DNA of 34,850 nt from NCBI GenBank assembly GCA_947259095.1, contig CAMYLA010000058.1:7040-41889 (forward strand), given 5' to 3'. The position numbers and the translations under genes are program-made. Source of the stretch: an uncultured Acidimicrobiaceae bacterium. GTDB taxonomy: Bacteria; Actinomycetota; Acidimicrobiia; Acidimicrobiales; SZUA-35. Below, one piece after another: positions 21,024 to 29,315 of the stretch. Below the pieces are notes generated by a model, which was not told the origin of the DNA, did no database searches, and saw nothing but the letters and a program-made list of their open reading frames with translations. Each line of letters begins with the position of its first letter. Within the stretch, counting starts at the first letter, position 1.

Positions 21024-23291
21024 GTGAGCATTCTCGGAAACAACGTCGTCCGCCGGGAGGATCCGGCATTCCTGACCGTCGGCGGCAACTACGTCGACGA
21101 CCTGACCATCGACGGCGCAGCCCAGCTGGTCTACGTCCGTTCGATCATGGCCCACGGCCTGATCACCGCCATCGACACCGACGAGGCCCGCTCGGCCCCG
21201 GGTGTGCTCGGGGTCTACACCGCCACCGACATGGCCGACCTTGGCACCGCCCCCAACGTGTTGCCGATGTTCCCGGAGGAGATGCGGCGGCCGTTCGTGG
21301 CCGACGGGGTGGTCCGCTACGTCGGCCAGCCGATCGTGGCCGTCCTGGCCGAAACCAGGGAGCAGGCCACCGATGCGGCAGAGCTGGTGGTGGTCGACTA
21401 CGAGCAACTGCCGGTGGTGGTCGACGTCGAGCGGGCCGCCACCGACGAGGTGGTGCTTTTCCCCGACGTCGGCAGCAACGTGTTGAGCCGGGTGTCGTCG
21501 GACTCCCAGGCCGACTTCTCGGCCTGCGAGGTGGTGGTCTCGGAGCGGATCGTCAACCAGCGCCTCACCGCGGCGCCGATCGAACCCAGGGCCGGGGCGG
21601 CATGGTGGACCGATGACGGCAGGCTGGTCCACTACTCGGCCTGCCAGGGGGCCCATCCGGCACGGGATCTGCTGGCCACGATCTACGGCCTCGACACCGA
21701 CCGGGTCCGGGTGGTGGTGCCCGACGTCGGCGGCGGGTTCGGGGCCAAGTCCCGGACCTATCCCGAGGAACTGGCCCTCGGCTGGTACGCCAGGGCGCTG
21801 GGCCGGCCGGTCCGTTGGACCGAGACCCGCTCCGAGAACCTGATGGCCATGCCCCATGGCCGCAGCCAGGTCCAGTACGCCACCATCGGCGGCACCAGGG
21901 ACGGCACGATCACCGCCTACCAGGTCGACGTGTTCCAGGATGCCGGGGCCTATCCGATGATCGGGGCGGTGCTGGCCAACCTGACCCAGCGGATGCTCAC
22001 CGGGACCTACGAGATCCGCAACGTCGGCTTCAACGCCACCACCGCGGTGACCAACACCGTGTCGACGACCGCCTACCGGGGGGCGGGTCGGCCCGAGGCC
22101 ACGGTGGCCATCGAGCGCATGGTCGATCGCTTCGCCGACGAGATCGCGCTCGACCCGGCCGAGGTGCGCCGTCGAAACCTGGTGCCGAAGTTCCTCGAGC
22201 CCTACACCACCGGTATCGGCACGGTCTACGACGTCGGTGACTATCCCGAGGCGCTGGAGCGGGCGCTGGCGGCCGCAGGTTACGACGAGCTCCTGGCCGA
22301 GCAGGCCGCCCGCCGGTCCCGTGGCGACCGGCAACTGCTCGGCATCGGCATCAGCTGCTACGTCGAGGTCACCGCCGGTGCCGCCGGCAGCGAGTTCGGC
22401 TCGGTCGAACTGCAACCGGACGGTCGGGTTCGGGTGGTGAGCGGGGCCACACCGTACGGTCAGGGTCACGAGACGACCTGGGCCATGATCGTCGCCGATC
22501 GCACCGGCATCCCCCTCGACCGGATCGACGTCGTCCACGGCGACACCGATCTGGTGGCCAGGGGCGGGCTCACCGTCGGGAGTCGATCGGTGCAGCTCGG
22601 AGGTTCTGCCATCGCCGCCGCCACCACCCAACTGGTCGACGCGGCCCGGGACAAGGCGGCCGACCTGTTGGAGGCGGCGGTCAACGACATCGTGCTCGAC
22701 GCCGAGACCGGCGGCTTCCACGTGGTTGGCAGCCCGGCGGTCAGCGTCGACTGGTCGAAGGTCGCCTCATCGGGCGGGGAGCCGCTCTACGAGTTCAACG
22801 ACTTTGCGGCCGAGATGCCCACCTACCCCAGCGGCGCCCATGTTGCGGTGGTCGAGGTCGATCGCGACACCGGGGCCACCACCCTGCTCAGGCTGGTGGC
22901 CGCCGACGACGCCGGCCGGCTGCTCAATCCACTGCTGGCCGAGGGTCAGGTCCACGGCGGGGTGGCCCAGGGTGTGGCCCAGGCATTGCTGGAGGAGATC
23001 GTCTACGACCAGGACGGCAACCTGTTGACCGGCAACTTCATGGACTACCCGGTGATCTCGGCCGCCGAACTGCCGTCGTTCGAGGTGGCCCACATCGAGA
23101 CCCCGACCTGGGTCAACGAGCTGGGGGCCAAGGGTGTCGGCGAATCGGGGACCATCGGTTCCATCCCGGCCGCCTACAACGCAGTGATCGATGCGGTGTC
23201 CCACCTCGGGATCCACCATCTGGAGACACCGCTCACGCCGGAGAAGGTGTGGCGGGCGATCCGGGACAGCACCCAGGACCGGGCGGACTGA
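21024..23291 (+). CDS. Molybdenum hydroxylase large subunit (xanthine dehydrogenase / CoxL-like family)
   Basis: The 755-residue protein is the molybdopterin-binding subunit of the xanthine dehydrogenase / aldehyde oxidase / CO dehydrogenase family, of usual length. It has PDVGGGFGAK (233-242), the active-site loop AYRGAGR (350-356), a YGQGHET motif that contacts the molybdenum cofactor, and the catalytic Glu in GAKGVGESG near the C-terminus. True aerobic CO dehydrogenase (form I) has a Cys-containing AYxCSFR loop, so CO oxidation is not supported; AYRGAGR is the 'form II' type, whose substrates are mostly unknown. Normal complexes need a [2Fe-2S] subunit and an FAD subunit, and neither is encoded next to it here. 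It follows the VOC gene by 31 nt, so hydroxylation of a ring or aldehyde in the same pathway is likely (inference). Confidence 0.9.
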   Translation: MSILGNNVVRREDPAFLTVGGNYVDDLTIDGAAQLVYVRSIMAHGLITAIDTDEARSAPGVLGVYTATDMADLGTAPNVLPMFPEEMRRPFVADGVVRYVGQPIVAVLAETREQATDAAELVVVDYEQLPVVVDVERAATDEVVLFPDVGSNVLSRVSSDSQADFSACEVVVSERIVNQRLTAAPIEPRAGAAWWTDDGRLVHYSACQGAHPARDLLATIYGLDTDRVRVVVPDVGGGFGAKSRTYPEELALGWYARALGRPVRWTETRSENLMAMPHGRSQVQYATIGGTRDGTITAYQVDVFQDAGAYPMIGAVLANLTQRMLTGTYEIRNVGFNATTAVTNTVSTTAYRGAGRPEATVAIERMVDRFADEIALDPAEVRRRNLVPKFLEPYTTGIGTVYDVGDYPEALERALAAAGYDELLAEQAARRSRGDRQLLGIGISCYVEVTAGAAGSEFGSVELQPDGRVRVVSGATPYGQGHETTWAMIVADRTGIPLDRIDVVHGDTDLVARGGLTVGSRSVQLGGSAIAAATTQLVDAARDKAADLLEAAVNDIVLDAETGGFHVVGSPAVSVDWSKVASSGGEPLYEFNDFAAEMPTYPSGAHVAVVEVDRDTGATTLLRLVAADDAGRLLNPLLAEGQVHGGVAQGVAQALLEEIVYDQDGNLLTGNFMDYPVISAAELPSFEVAHIETPTWVNELGAKGVGESGTIGSIPAAYNAVIDAVSHLGIHHLETPLTPEKVWRAIRDSTQDRAD

Positions 23292-23447
23292 CCCATGCCG
23301 GCCTCCTCCGGCCGACGTCGGGCATCGCCGCAGAACCACTCGGGCTGAAGCCGACCCCGGCCGCAGCCGATGGCGCACCCCCGGCCGGTGGCGGTACTCT
23401 GGCCGCCAATTCGATCGATGCCGACACAACTGGTGAGGTGAGAGTCC

Positions 23448-25751
23448 GTGGTGCAGCGCTCGTTCCCCTTCGACGACCGGGCCGACCCGACCGAGGGCAT
23501 GGCGGCGCCAGAACTCACCGCCCTGCTGGGAGGCAAGGGGGCCGGCCTGGCCACGATGACGGCGCTGGGTCTGCCGGTGCCGCCCGGGTTCACCATCCCC
23601 ACAACCGAGTGCATGGCCTACCTGCGAGGTAGCGGTGACGACCTGTCCGGGGTGGTTGCCGATGGTGTGGCCGGCATCGAGCGGGCCGTCGACCGTCGCC
23701 TCGGCGACCCTTCGGCGCCGTTGCTGCTCAGCGTGCGATCGGGGGCCGCGGTCTCGATGCCGGGCATGATGGACACCGTGCTCAACGTCGGCATGACCGT
23801 CGACGTGGCTCGGGCCCTGGCGGTGCTGACCGGCGACCAACGCTTCGCCTGGAACACCTTCCGGCGGGCGGTGATCAGCTTCGCCCAGGTGGTCGACGGT
23901 GCCGGCGGGAACGAGCTGGCGGCGCTGTCGGCCGATGCCGCCGAGCCGGGCGAGGCCGGAGCCCTGGCCTTTGCCGCCTCCGTCGCCGCCTCGGGCTGGA
24001 CGATCCCGGCCGAGCCCCTGGAGCAGGTCGTTGCCGCGGTGGAGGCAGTGTTCCGGTCCTGGCGATCCGATCGGGCCCGAACCTACCGGGAGCTCGAGGG
24101 CATCGACCACGAGTCAGGCACCGCGGCGACGGTCCAGGCCATGGTGTTCGGCAACATGGGCGATCGATCCGGCACCGGGGTGGCGTTCAGCCGCAATCCA
24201 TCCACCGGCGAGCGGGCCCTGATGGGCGACTTCCTGGTCAACGCCCAAGGCGAGGATGTGGTGGCCGGCACCCACGCCACCATGTCGTTGGCCGAGATGG
24301 CCGCCCGCTGGCCTGCCCTGTGGGATGAGCTGGCTGAGCTCTCCGACCGGCTGGAACACCACTCGGCAGACATGGTCGACATCGAGTTCACGGTCGAGGA
24401 CGGCAAGCTCTGGTTGCTGCAATGGCGGCGGGCCAAGCGAAGCCCGGCCGCGGTGTTCCGGACCGCCATCGCCATGGCCGAGGACCCGGGCTTCCCGGTC
24501 GATCGGGCCGAGGCGGTCCGTCGTTGCCTGCCATACCTCGACAACCCGCCGGTGGTCCGCAACCCGACCACCGGCCCCGGCGATGACCGGACCGGCGCCG
24601 ATGGTTCCGCCGGCCGCGGGCCCCAGGGCACAGAGATCGTGTTGGCCACCGGATTGGCCGCCTCGCCCGGCCTGGTCAGCGGGGTGCTGTCGCTCGACCC
24701 CGACGATGCGCTGGCCCGCTCCGAGACCGGCGACCGGGTCATCCTGGTCAGGGAGGAGACGTCGCCGGCCGATGTCCACGGCATCGGCGCCGCAGTGGGC
24801 CTGGTCACCACGCTGGGCGGCATGGTCAGCCACGCCGCGGTGGTGGCCAGGGCCTGGGGCCTGGCGGGGGTGGTGGGGGCCCAGGGCATGGAGCTGTCCG
24901 ATCGGGCGCTGACCAGCGGCGATCATGTGGTCACCCCCGGCGAGCTGGTGACCGTCGACGGCGACAACGGTCGGCTGCTGCTCGGCGATCGGACCTCGGC
25001 CGGCCAGGTCATGCCCGAGGTGGACACGATCCGGCGATGGGAACGGACCGTCGACGCAGGCCTGCCCGGCGACGGCGACAAGCCATCGGTCGGCGACGAT
25101 CCCTCGGTCGGCGAGGCCGGGCCGGATGCGGTCTCGGCCGACGACTGCCTGCGGGTGATCGCCCTCAAGGGCATGGGCTCGGCCGAGGCCATCGCCGGTG
25201 CGCTGGGGGTCGACGAGGCTGCGGTCGGCGAGATCCTGACCGGACTGACCGACGAGGGGATCGTGCTGGAAATGCCCGGTGGCCGGGTCCGGCCGTCGCC
25301 GGAGGCAACCGCAAGGGCCGAGGCGCTGTGGGCCGAGGAGCAGCAGGGGCTGACCGACGCCTTCTCATCGGTCCTCGACCGTTTCCACGGTCCGAACATG
25401 GGGCTCAAGGAGGTCGTGACGGCGTGGCAGGTCCGGACCGTCGACGGCGCCGAGACCCCGAACGACCACGAGGACCCGGCATACGACCAGTCGGTCCTCG
25501 ATCGGCTGCGGACCGAGATCCACCCACAGGCCACGCCGCTGATCGACGAGGTGGCGGGCATGGTGCCACGCCTCGGCCGCTACGGCGACCGGCTGGCCGG
25601 CGCCCTGGAAAAGCTCGACGAGGGCGATCACCGCTACGTGGCCCATCCCCTGCTCGACAGCTATCACACGGTGTGGTTCGAGCTGCACGAGGAACTGATC
25701 CGGCTGGCCGGCCGCAACCGCCGGGACGAGACCGAAGCGGGGCGGGCCTGA
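23448..25751 (+). CDS. Pyruvate phosphate dikinase-like protein lacking the PEP/pyruvate barrel
   Basis: The 767-residue protein starts like pyruvate phosphate dikinase. The ATP-grasp region (about 1-330) has LLGGKGAGLATM (26-37), SVRSGAAVSMPGMMDT (95-110) and GVAFSRNPSTGE (244-255). The swivelling phosphohistidine domain (about 395-515) has His462 in TTLGGMVSHAAVVAR. Instead of the C-terminal TIM barrel that binds PEP/pyruvate, it has a Gly/Asp-rich linker, a small winged-helix-like domain (about 555-620) and a helical tail. It may therefore phosphorylate a different substrate or act as a sensor. The GTG at 23448 is preceded by GAGGTGAG about 5 nt upstream, and a -10-like TACTCT lies at 23395-23400. 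A complete PEP synthase is encoded separately at 30960-33650. Confidence 0.82.
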   Translation: MVQRSFPFDDRADPTEGMAAPELTALLGGKGAGLATMTALGLPVPPGFTIPTTECMAYLRGSGDDLSGVVADGVAGIERAVDRRLGDPSAPLLLSVRSGAAVSMPGMMDTVLNVGMTVDVARALAVLTGDQRFAWNTFRRAVISFAQVVDGAGGNELAALSADAAEPGEAGALAFAASVAASGWTIPAEPLEQVVAAVEAVFRSWRSDRARTYRELEGIDHESGTAATVQAMVFGNMGDRSGTGVAFSRNPSTGERALMGDFLVNAQGEDVVAGTHATMSLAEMAARWPALWDELAELSDRLEHHSADMVDIEFTVEDGKLWLLQWRRAKRSPAAVFRTAIAMAEDPGFPVDRAEAVRRCLPYLDNPPVVRNPTTGPGDDRTGADGSAGRGPQGTEIVLATGLAASPGLVSGVLSLDPDDALARSETGDRVILVREETSPADVHGIGAAVGLVTTLGGMVSHAAVVARAWGLAGVVGAQGMELSDRALTSGDHVVTPGELVTVDGDNGRLLLGDRTSAGQVMPEVDTIRRWERTVDAGLPGDGDKPSVGDDPSVGEAGPDAVSADDCLRVIALKGMGSAEAIAGALGVDEAAVGEILTGLTDEGIVLEMPGGRVRPSPEATARAEALWAEEQQGLTDAFSSVLDRFHGPNMGLKEVVTAWQVRTVDGAETPNDHEDPAYDQSVLDRLRTEIHPQATPLIDEVAGMVPRLGRYGDRLAGALEKLDEGDHRYVAHPLLDSYHTVWFELHEELIRLAGRNRRDETEAGRA

Positions 25752-25770
25752 TCGCCCAATCCAGGCCGAC

Positions 25771-26528
25771 GTGACCCTCTTCCTGCAGCGCCTGTTCGAT
25801 GCGACGATCTGTCGATCCCCTACCTCCTGGCACCCCTCGTCGGCGGGGCCGGGGCGGCGGCGATCGGCCTGGCAATCGGCGTGCCGAGCCTGCGGTTGCC
25901 GGGGACCTACCTGGCGTTGTTGACCTTGGCGGTGGCCATGGTGCTGCCCATCACCCTGCGCTGGATCGACGGTCCGCTCGGCTACCGGGTCGACGGTGAC
26001 ATCCAGGCCCCGGGCTGGACGGGGATCCCGGCCGGACACGACGACGCCTGGCAGTACCTGCTGGTGCTGATCGGGGGAACCGTGATCATGGTGGCGGTCC
26101 AACGGGCCACCCGGGGCCGGTTCACCAGGGCCATGCTGGCGGTTCGCGACGAACCGACGGCCGCCGCCGCCTTCGGTGTCGACGTTCGCCGGACCCACTT
26201 GACCGGCGTCGCCCTCAGCGCCGGTTTGGCCGGGGCGGCCGGCGGGCTGTCGCTGTACGCCACACCGTTCGTCTCCGGTGATCAGTACCCGTTCTCGCTC
26301 TCGGTGGCCATGTTCGCCCTGATGCTGGCAATCGGGGCGTCGCACCTGTGGACGTCGGTCCCCGCGGCGGTCATCCTCGTCGCCCTGCCGGAGATCCTGA
26401 CCCGGTCCGGCCGTTCGATCTGGGAGCCGATCATGTACGCCGCCGTGCTGCTGGTGATGACCAGGCTGTCACGTGGCCGGGGCCTGGTGTCGCTGTGGTC
26501 CGGGCGCCGTCGGATGGCCCGAGCCTGA
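25771..26528 (+). pseudogene. Remnant of LivH-LivM branched-chain amino-acid ABC permeases
   Basis: Twenty nt after the PPDK-like gene a GTG opens a frame reading VTLFLQRLFDA, which looks like the first residues of a LivH permease. It then loses similarity, and from 25812 another frame reads SIPYLLAPLVGGAG and continues as the back two-thirds of a LivM permease (PSLRLPGTYLALLTL, a long loop, then RFTRAMLAVRDEPTAAAAFGVD and several TM helices) to a stop at 26528. The simplest reading is a deletion that joined the start of livH to the middle of livM. The LivM part is about 240 residues against the usual 300 or more. No ATPase or binding-protein genes are nearby. A shortened functional LivM starting at GTG 25881 is the alternative. 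The last 98 nt overlap the convergent dehalogenase-like gene. Confidence 0.6.
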
Positions 26529-28599
26529 ACCGCCCGGCGGCGCCCCGTTCCAGCGCCTCCTTGCGGATGAGCTTGACCGGCACCCCGATGGCGTCACCGG
26601 GGGGCAGCATGTCGGGGGTGTAGTGGGCGATCTTCTGGGTGGCGGCCACCCGGCCACCGTCGAGGTCGAGCTCGCGGGCGTTGGTTCCCTTGCGGGGCTC
26701 GACGGTGCGACCGTCGACGAACTCCAGATCCCACCACCACTTCTTGATCGGGTTGATCGAACCGTTGCCGGCCCGGTCGTCGAGCCGGGCGATCCAGCGG
26801 CGGGTGAACGGCAGCTTGATGGCGGACCACAGGAACAGCCGCTCCGACAGCACCCCTTCGATGTTGTAGGGGCAGGTCTTCATGCAGCGACCGCAGGCCG
26901 AGCCCTTCTGGTTGCCGAGTCGATACTTGGTGCACTTCTCGACATCGGGTTTCCAGGTCTCGTAGCCGTTGAACATCACCTTGTCGCCGAAGGGGATGGC
27001 TGCACAGGGGCATTCCCTGGCGCACTTGGTGCACTTGCCGCAGAAGTCCTGGAGACCGAAGTCGATGGGGCGGTCCGGCGTCAGCGGCATGTCGGTGGTC
27101 AGCACCACCGACTTGAAGCGAGGCCCGACGAACGGGTTCAACACCAGCTCACCGATCCGACTCATCTCCCCCAGCCCGGCCTGCAGGACCAGCGGGATGT
27201 GGAGCACGTCGGAGTCCCGGTTGGTCTGGCTGCGGGCCCCGTAGCCGAGCGACCGCACGTGCTCACCCATGATCCCGGCGATCTGCGCCCCCCGCATGTA
27301 GGCCCGCATCGACTGGGCACCGGAGATCCAGTCGTCGCCGCTGGCCCCCTCCATCGTCTCGTACCCCTGGTCGAGCAGGATGACAACGGCGTTGCGGTGG
27401 TACGGCTCGATCGGGGCGCCGTCGCCCCGGTGGCTGTACCAGGCGTAGCTCGGGATCCGGCACACCCCCACCATGTCACCGCCGAGGTGGTGGGCCAGCG
27501 CCTTGAGGGCGGCGGCGTTGCCGTCCGGGTCGTCGGTTCCCCCCGCCGGCTCCCGGGCGACCGGCCCGTCCTGATGGGGGACCATGACCCCGATCTGTTT
27601 GATGTAGGCCTGGGCCGATGGAGTCTTGAAGGCGAAGACCCGCACGTCCTTTTCGAACTTGGGCCCCATGTCGCCGTTGGCCGCCCGGGGGAAGCCTCCG
27701 GCCCGCACCGGCACCCGCTCCACCTCGTCGTCGATGATGAGCGTCGTCGGCTCGTCGACCCGGCGGATGCGTTCCATCGGATAGCGGCCAAGGTGCAGTG
27801 GGCGATGATCGCCGTTGAGGCGGCCGATCCGAGCCCGGGTACCGGCCCGACCGAGGAGCCAGCCGGGGCCGGCGGTGGACCGCAACCGGCCGACGATTCC
27901 CCGGCGGGCCAGCGGTCGATCGGGGGCCAACGCCATCGAGGTGGTGACCACGGCCAGGGCGTAACCGCAGCGGAGGTACGGGGCCCGCAGCCGTTTGCCG
28001 CGGATCTCGAGCAGGCCGGCCTGGAGCCCGAGGAGCTCGGCGTCGACGTCGGCGGCGGTCGGGGTGTGGGCCACCGCATCGAAACCCAGGTTCCGGATGT
28101 AGGAGGCGGTGATCACCGCCAGCTCGGCCGCCCGGAGGTCGGCGTTGACCTGCCTAGTCCCGTCGATCCAGTCGTCTCCGGGATGGTTGCCCCGGACGGT
28201 CCGGGAGTGGGCGACGAGGATGACGACGGCGAACGGTTGCGGCTCGGGTCTGGCGAGCCAGGCGTGGTCCGGCACATGGGCGCAGCCGGCCATGTCGGCA
28301 TCGAGGAAGTACAGCCCCGCCTTCAGGTTCTCCGAGCGGGCCACGACATCGTCCGGGATCGGCGCCGCCGGTGCCACCTCGCCTCGCCGCTGACCGTCGA
28401 ACATGTCGAGGTAGGGCCGGTAGGCGTGGCCGGCCGACCGGGGACCGCCGGATGCCGCCTCGTCCGGTCGGCGGTGGTTCGCCACCGAGGCTGCCCGCAC
28501 CCCGATCGGCGCCGCCGCCGGGTCCGACAGCCGGGGAAGCCGCTCCAGGGGATAGGGCCCGAGATGGACCGGACGTTGCCGGTGGGAGAACAGCTTCAA
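26431..28599 (-). CDS. Reductive dehalogenase-like corrinoid/iron-sulfur protein with internal duplication, cytoplasmic type
   Basis: The 722-residue protein resembles RdhA of the soluble, non-respiratory type (NpRdhA/BhbA-like). Two ferredoxin-type [4Fe-4S] motifs are clear: C520-x2-C523-x2-C526-x3-C530-P, and C556 followed by C569-x2-C572-x3-C576-P. The N-terminal half repeats the middle part: RPVHLGPYPLER at 9-20 and RPLHLGRYPMER at 266-277, then GDDWI and LQAGL in both halves. The first copy has no Cys motifs and is probably degenerate; as I recall, NpRdhA has a similar layout. No Tat signal and no RdhB-like membrane anchor gene are present. The TTG at 28599 was chosen because GGGAGGTGA (28604-28612) lies just upstream. 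Such enzymes remove halogen from phenolic compounds using cobalamin. An epoxyqueuosine-reductase-like activity is the main alternative. The last 98 nt overlap the convergent permease remnant. Confidence 0.8.
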   Translation of the reverse strand: MKLFSHRQRPVHLGPYPLERLPRLSDPAAAPIGVRAASVANHRRPDEAASGGPRSAGHAYRPYLDMFDGQRRGEVAPAAPIPDDVVARSENLKAGLYFLDADMAGCAHVPDHAWLARPEPQPFAVVILVAHSRTVRGNHPGDDWIDGTRQVNADLRAAELAVITASYIRNLGFDAVAHTPTAADVDAELLGLQAGLLEIRGKRLRAPYLRCGYALAVVTTSMALAPDRPLARRGIVGRLRSTAGPGWLLGRAGTRARIGRLNGDHRPLHLGRYPMERIRRVDEPTTLIIDDEVERVPVRAGGFPRAANGDMGPKFEKDVRVFAFKTPSAQAYIKQIGVMVPHQDGPVAREPAGGTDDPDGNAAALKALAHHLGGDMVGVCRIPSYAWYSHRGDGAPIEPYHRNAVVILLDQGYETMEGASGDDWISGAQSMRAYMRGAQIAGIMGEHVRSLGYGARSQTNRDSDVLHIPLVLQAGLGEMSRIGELVLNPFVGPRFKSVVLTTDMPLTPDRPIDFGLQDFCGKCTKCARECPCAAIPFGDKVMFNGYETWKPDVEKCTKYRLGNQKGSACGRCMKTCPYNIEGVLSERLFLWSAIKLPFTRRWIARLDDRAGNGSINPIKKWWWDLEFVDGRTVEPRKGTNARELDLDGGRVAATQKIAHYTPDMLPPGDAIGVPVKLIRKEALERGAAGRFRLGPSDGARTTATPGPGHVTAWSSPAARRRT

Positions 28600-28603
28600 C
28601 GGT

Positions 28604-28612
28604 TCACCTCCC
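28604..28612 (-). promoter_or_regulatory. Strong Shine-Dalgarno site for the TTG start of the dehalogenase-like gene
   Basis: GGGAGGTGA on the minus strand lies 4 nt (7 nt from the GGAGG core) before TTG at 28599. It favours this TTG over the in-frame GTG at 28656. A TACGTT at 28675-28680, next to an imperfect dyad (ACCA-N9-TGGT, 28681-28697 region), may be the -10 box and an operator, but both are weak. Confidence 0.55.
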
Positions 28613-28836
28613 GTTCCCGGGCCCGACGGCCGGGCTCGGGCGGTGTCGCCGGTCACCGATCACCGGCAGCCACAAACGTACCAGTTACGACTTGGTTCCT
28701 ACGAGGCCACCGGTTCCACGGCCGCAATCGACCGCCCGGGACGCGGGAACGGGTTCGATGCGAGGCGAAGTGCGAGGCGGGCCTATGGGGGCAGCTTCGC
28801 ACATGTCGTGTTCCGGGCGTCCCCTGCCGGTTGGGC

Positions 28837-29169
28837 TCATTTCAGTGGCAGCGTCCGAACGTGGGCCATGGCCCGCTCGACCCAGTCGGCCAGCTGCTGT
28901 TCGGTTTCGAGATGTTCCGCCCCGATCAGCAACCAGCCCTTCATCGGGCGACCACGCATCTCCATCGGCACGGCTCCGGTACCGGCCATGATCGTTTCCG
29001 ATTCCGCGGGAGCGACCCGGACCAGCAGTCCGCCCTGCCCACTGGCGGCGAAGGCCATGTTGCCGGCCAGGAGGAAGGCGAGCCCGCCGAACATCTTCTT
29101 CTCGACCACTTCCGACTCATCGGCGACCAGCCACCGGAGCCGATCGGCGAGGTCGTGGTCGTAGGCCAT
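28837..29169 (-). CDS. TfoX/Sxy N-terminal domain protein
   Basis: The 110-residue protein matches the TfoX N-terminal domain across its whole length: VEKKMFGGLAFLLAGNMAFA near 22-41, LLVRVAPAE near 48-56, and a C-terminal PMKGWLLIG segment. In Gammaproteobacteria the two-domain TfoX/Sxy activates competence genes. Stand-alone N-domain proteins like this one are common in actinobacteria and their role is not known, so competence should not be inferred. A -10 box 6 nt before the ATG suggests a leaderless mRNA. It lies divergent to the Hsp20 gene. Confidence 0.85.
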   Translation of the reverse strand: MAYDHDLADRLRWLVADESEVVEKKMFGGLAFLLAGNMAFAASGQGGLLVRVAPAESETIMAGTGAVPMEMRGRPMKGWLLIGAEHLETEQQLADWVERAMAHVRTLPLK

Positions 29170-29175
29170 ACAAGA

Positions 29176-29181
29176 ATCCTA
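29176..29181 (-). promoter_or_regulatory. -10 box of the TfoX-domain gene (leaderless)
   Basis: TAGGAT on the minus strand ends 6 nt before the ATG at 29169. There is no Shine-Dalgarno sequence, so the mRNA probably begins at the start codon. The -35 region is not convincing. Confidence 0.5.
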
Positions 29182-29263
29182 TGCGCGGATCCTCTGCGAG
29201 CCGGTCGACCCCAGGACGTAGGCCTCTACCAGAACCGGGTCACCGGATCGACACTGCAACCAC

Positions 29264-29280
29264 GGGCGCATCGAGCGCCC
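29264..29280 (+). other. Small hairpin in the Hsp20 leader
   Basis: GGGCGC and GCGCCC form a perfect 6-bp stem with a 5-nt loop, 35 nt before the Hsp20 ATG and 20 nt before its AGGAGGT site (29301-29307). It does not cover the ribosome-binding site, so a simple RNA-thermometer role is not supported. It could affect mRNA stability or be part of a protein-binding site. Confidence 0.3.
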
Positions 29281-29315
29281 ATCACACCATCAAGACCTCG
29301 AGGAGGTAGGCGTCG

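Noticed and set aside
21024..23291. Aerobic carbon monoxide dehydrogenase CoxL
   Set aside because: The loop is AYRGAGR and lacks the Cys of the CO-oxidising form; small and medium subunits are also missing.
29170..29315. CIRCE or HAIR heat-shock operator before Hsp20
   Set aside because: Only a 6-bp GC hairpin is present; neither operator consensus can be found.
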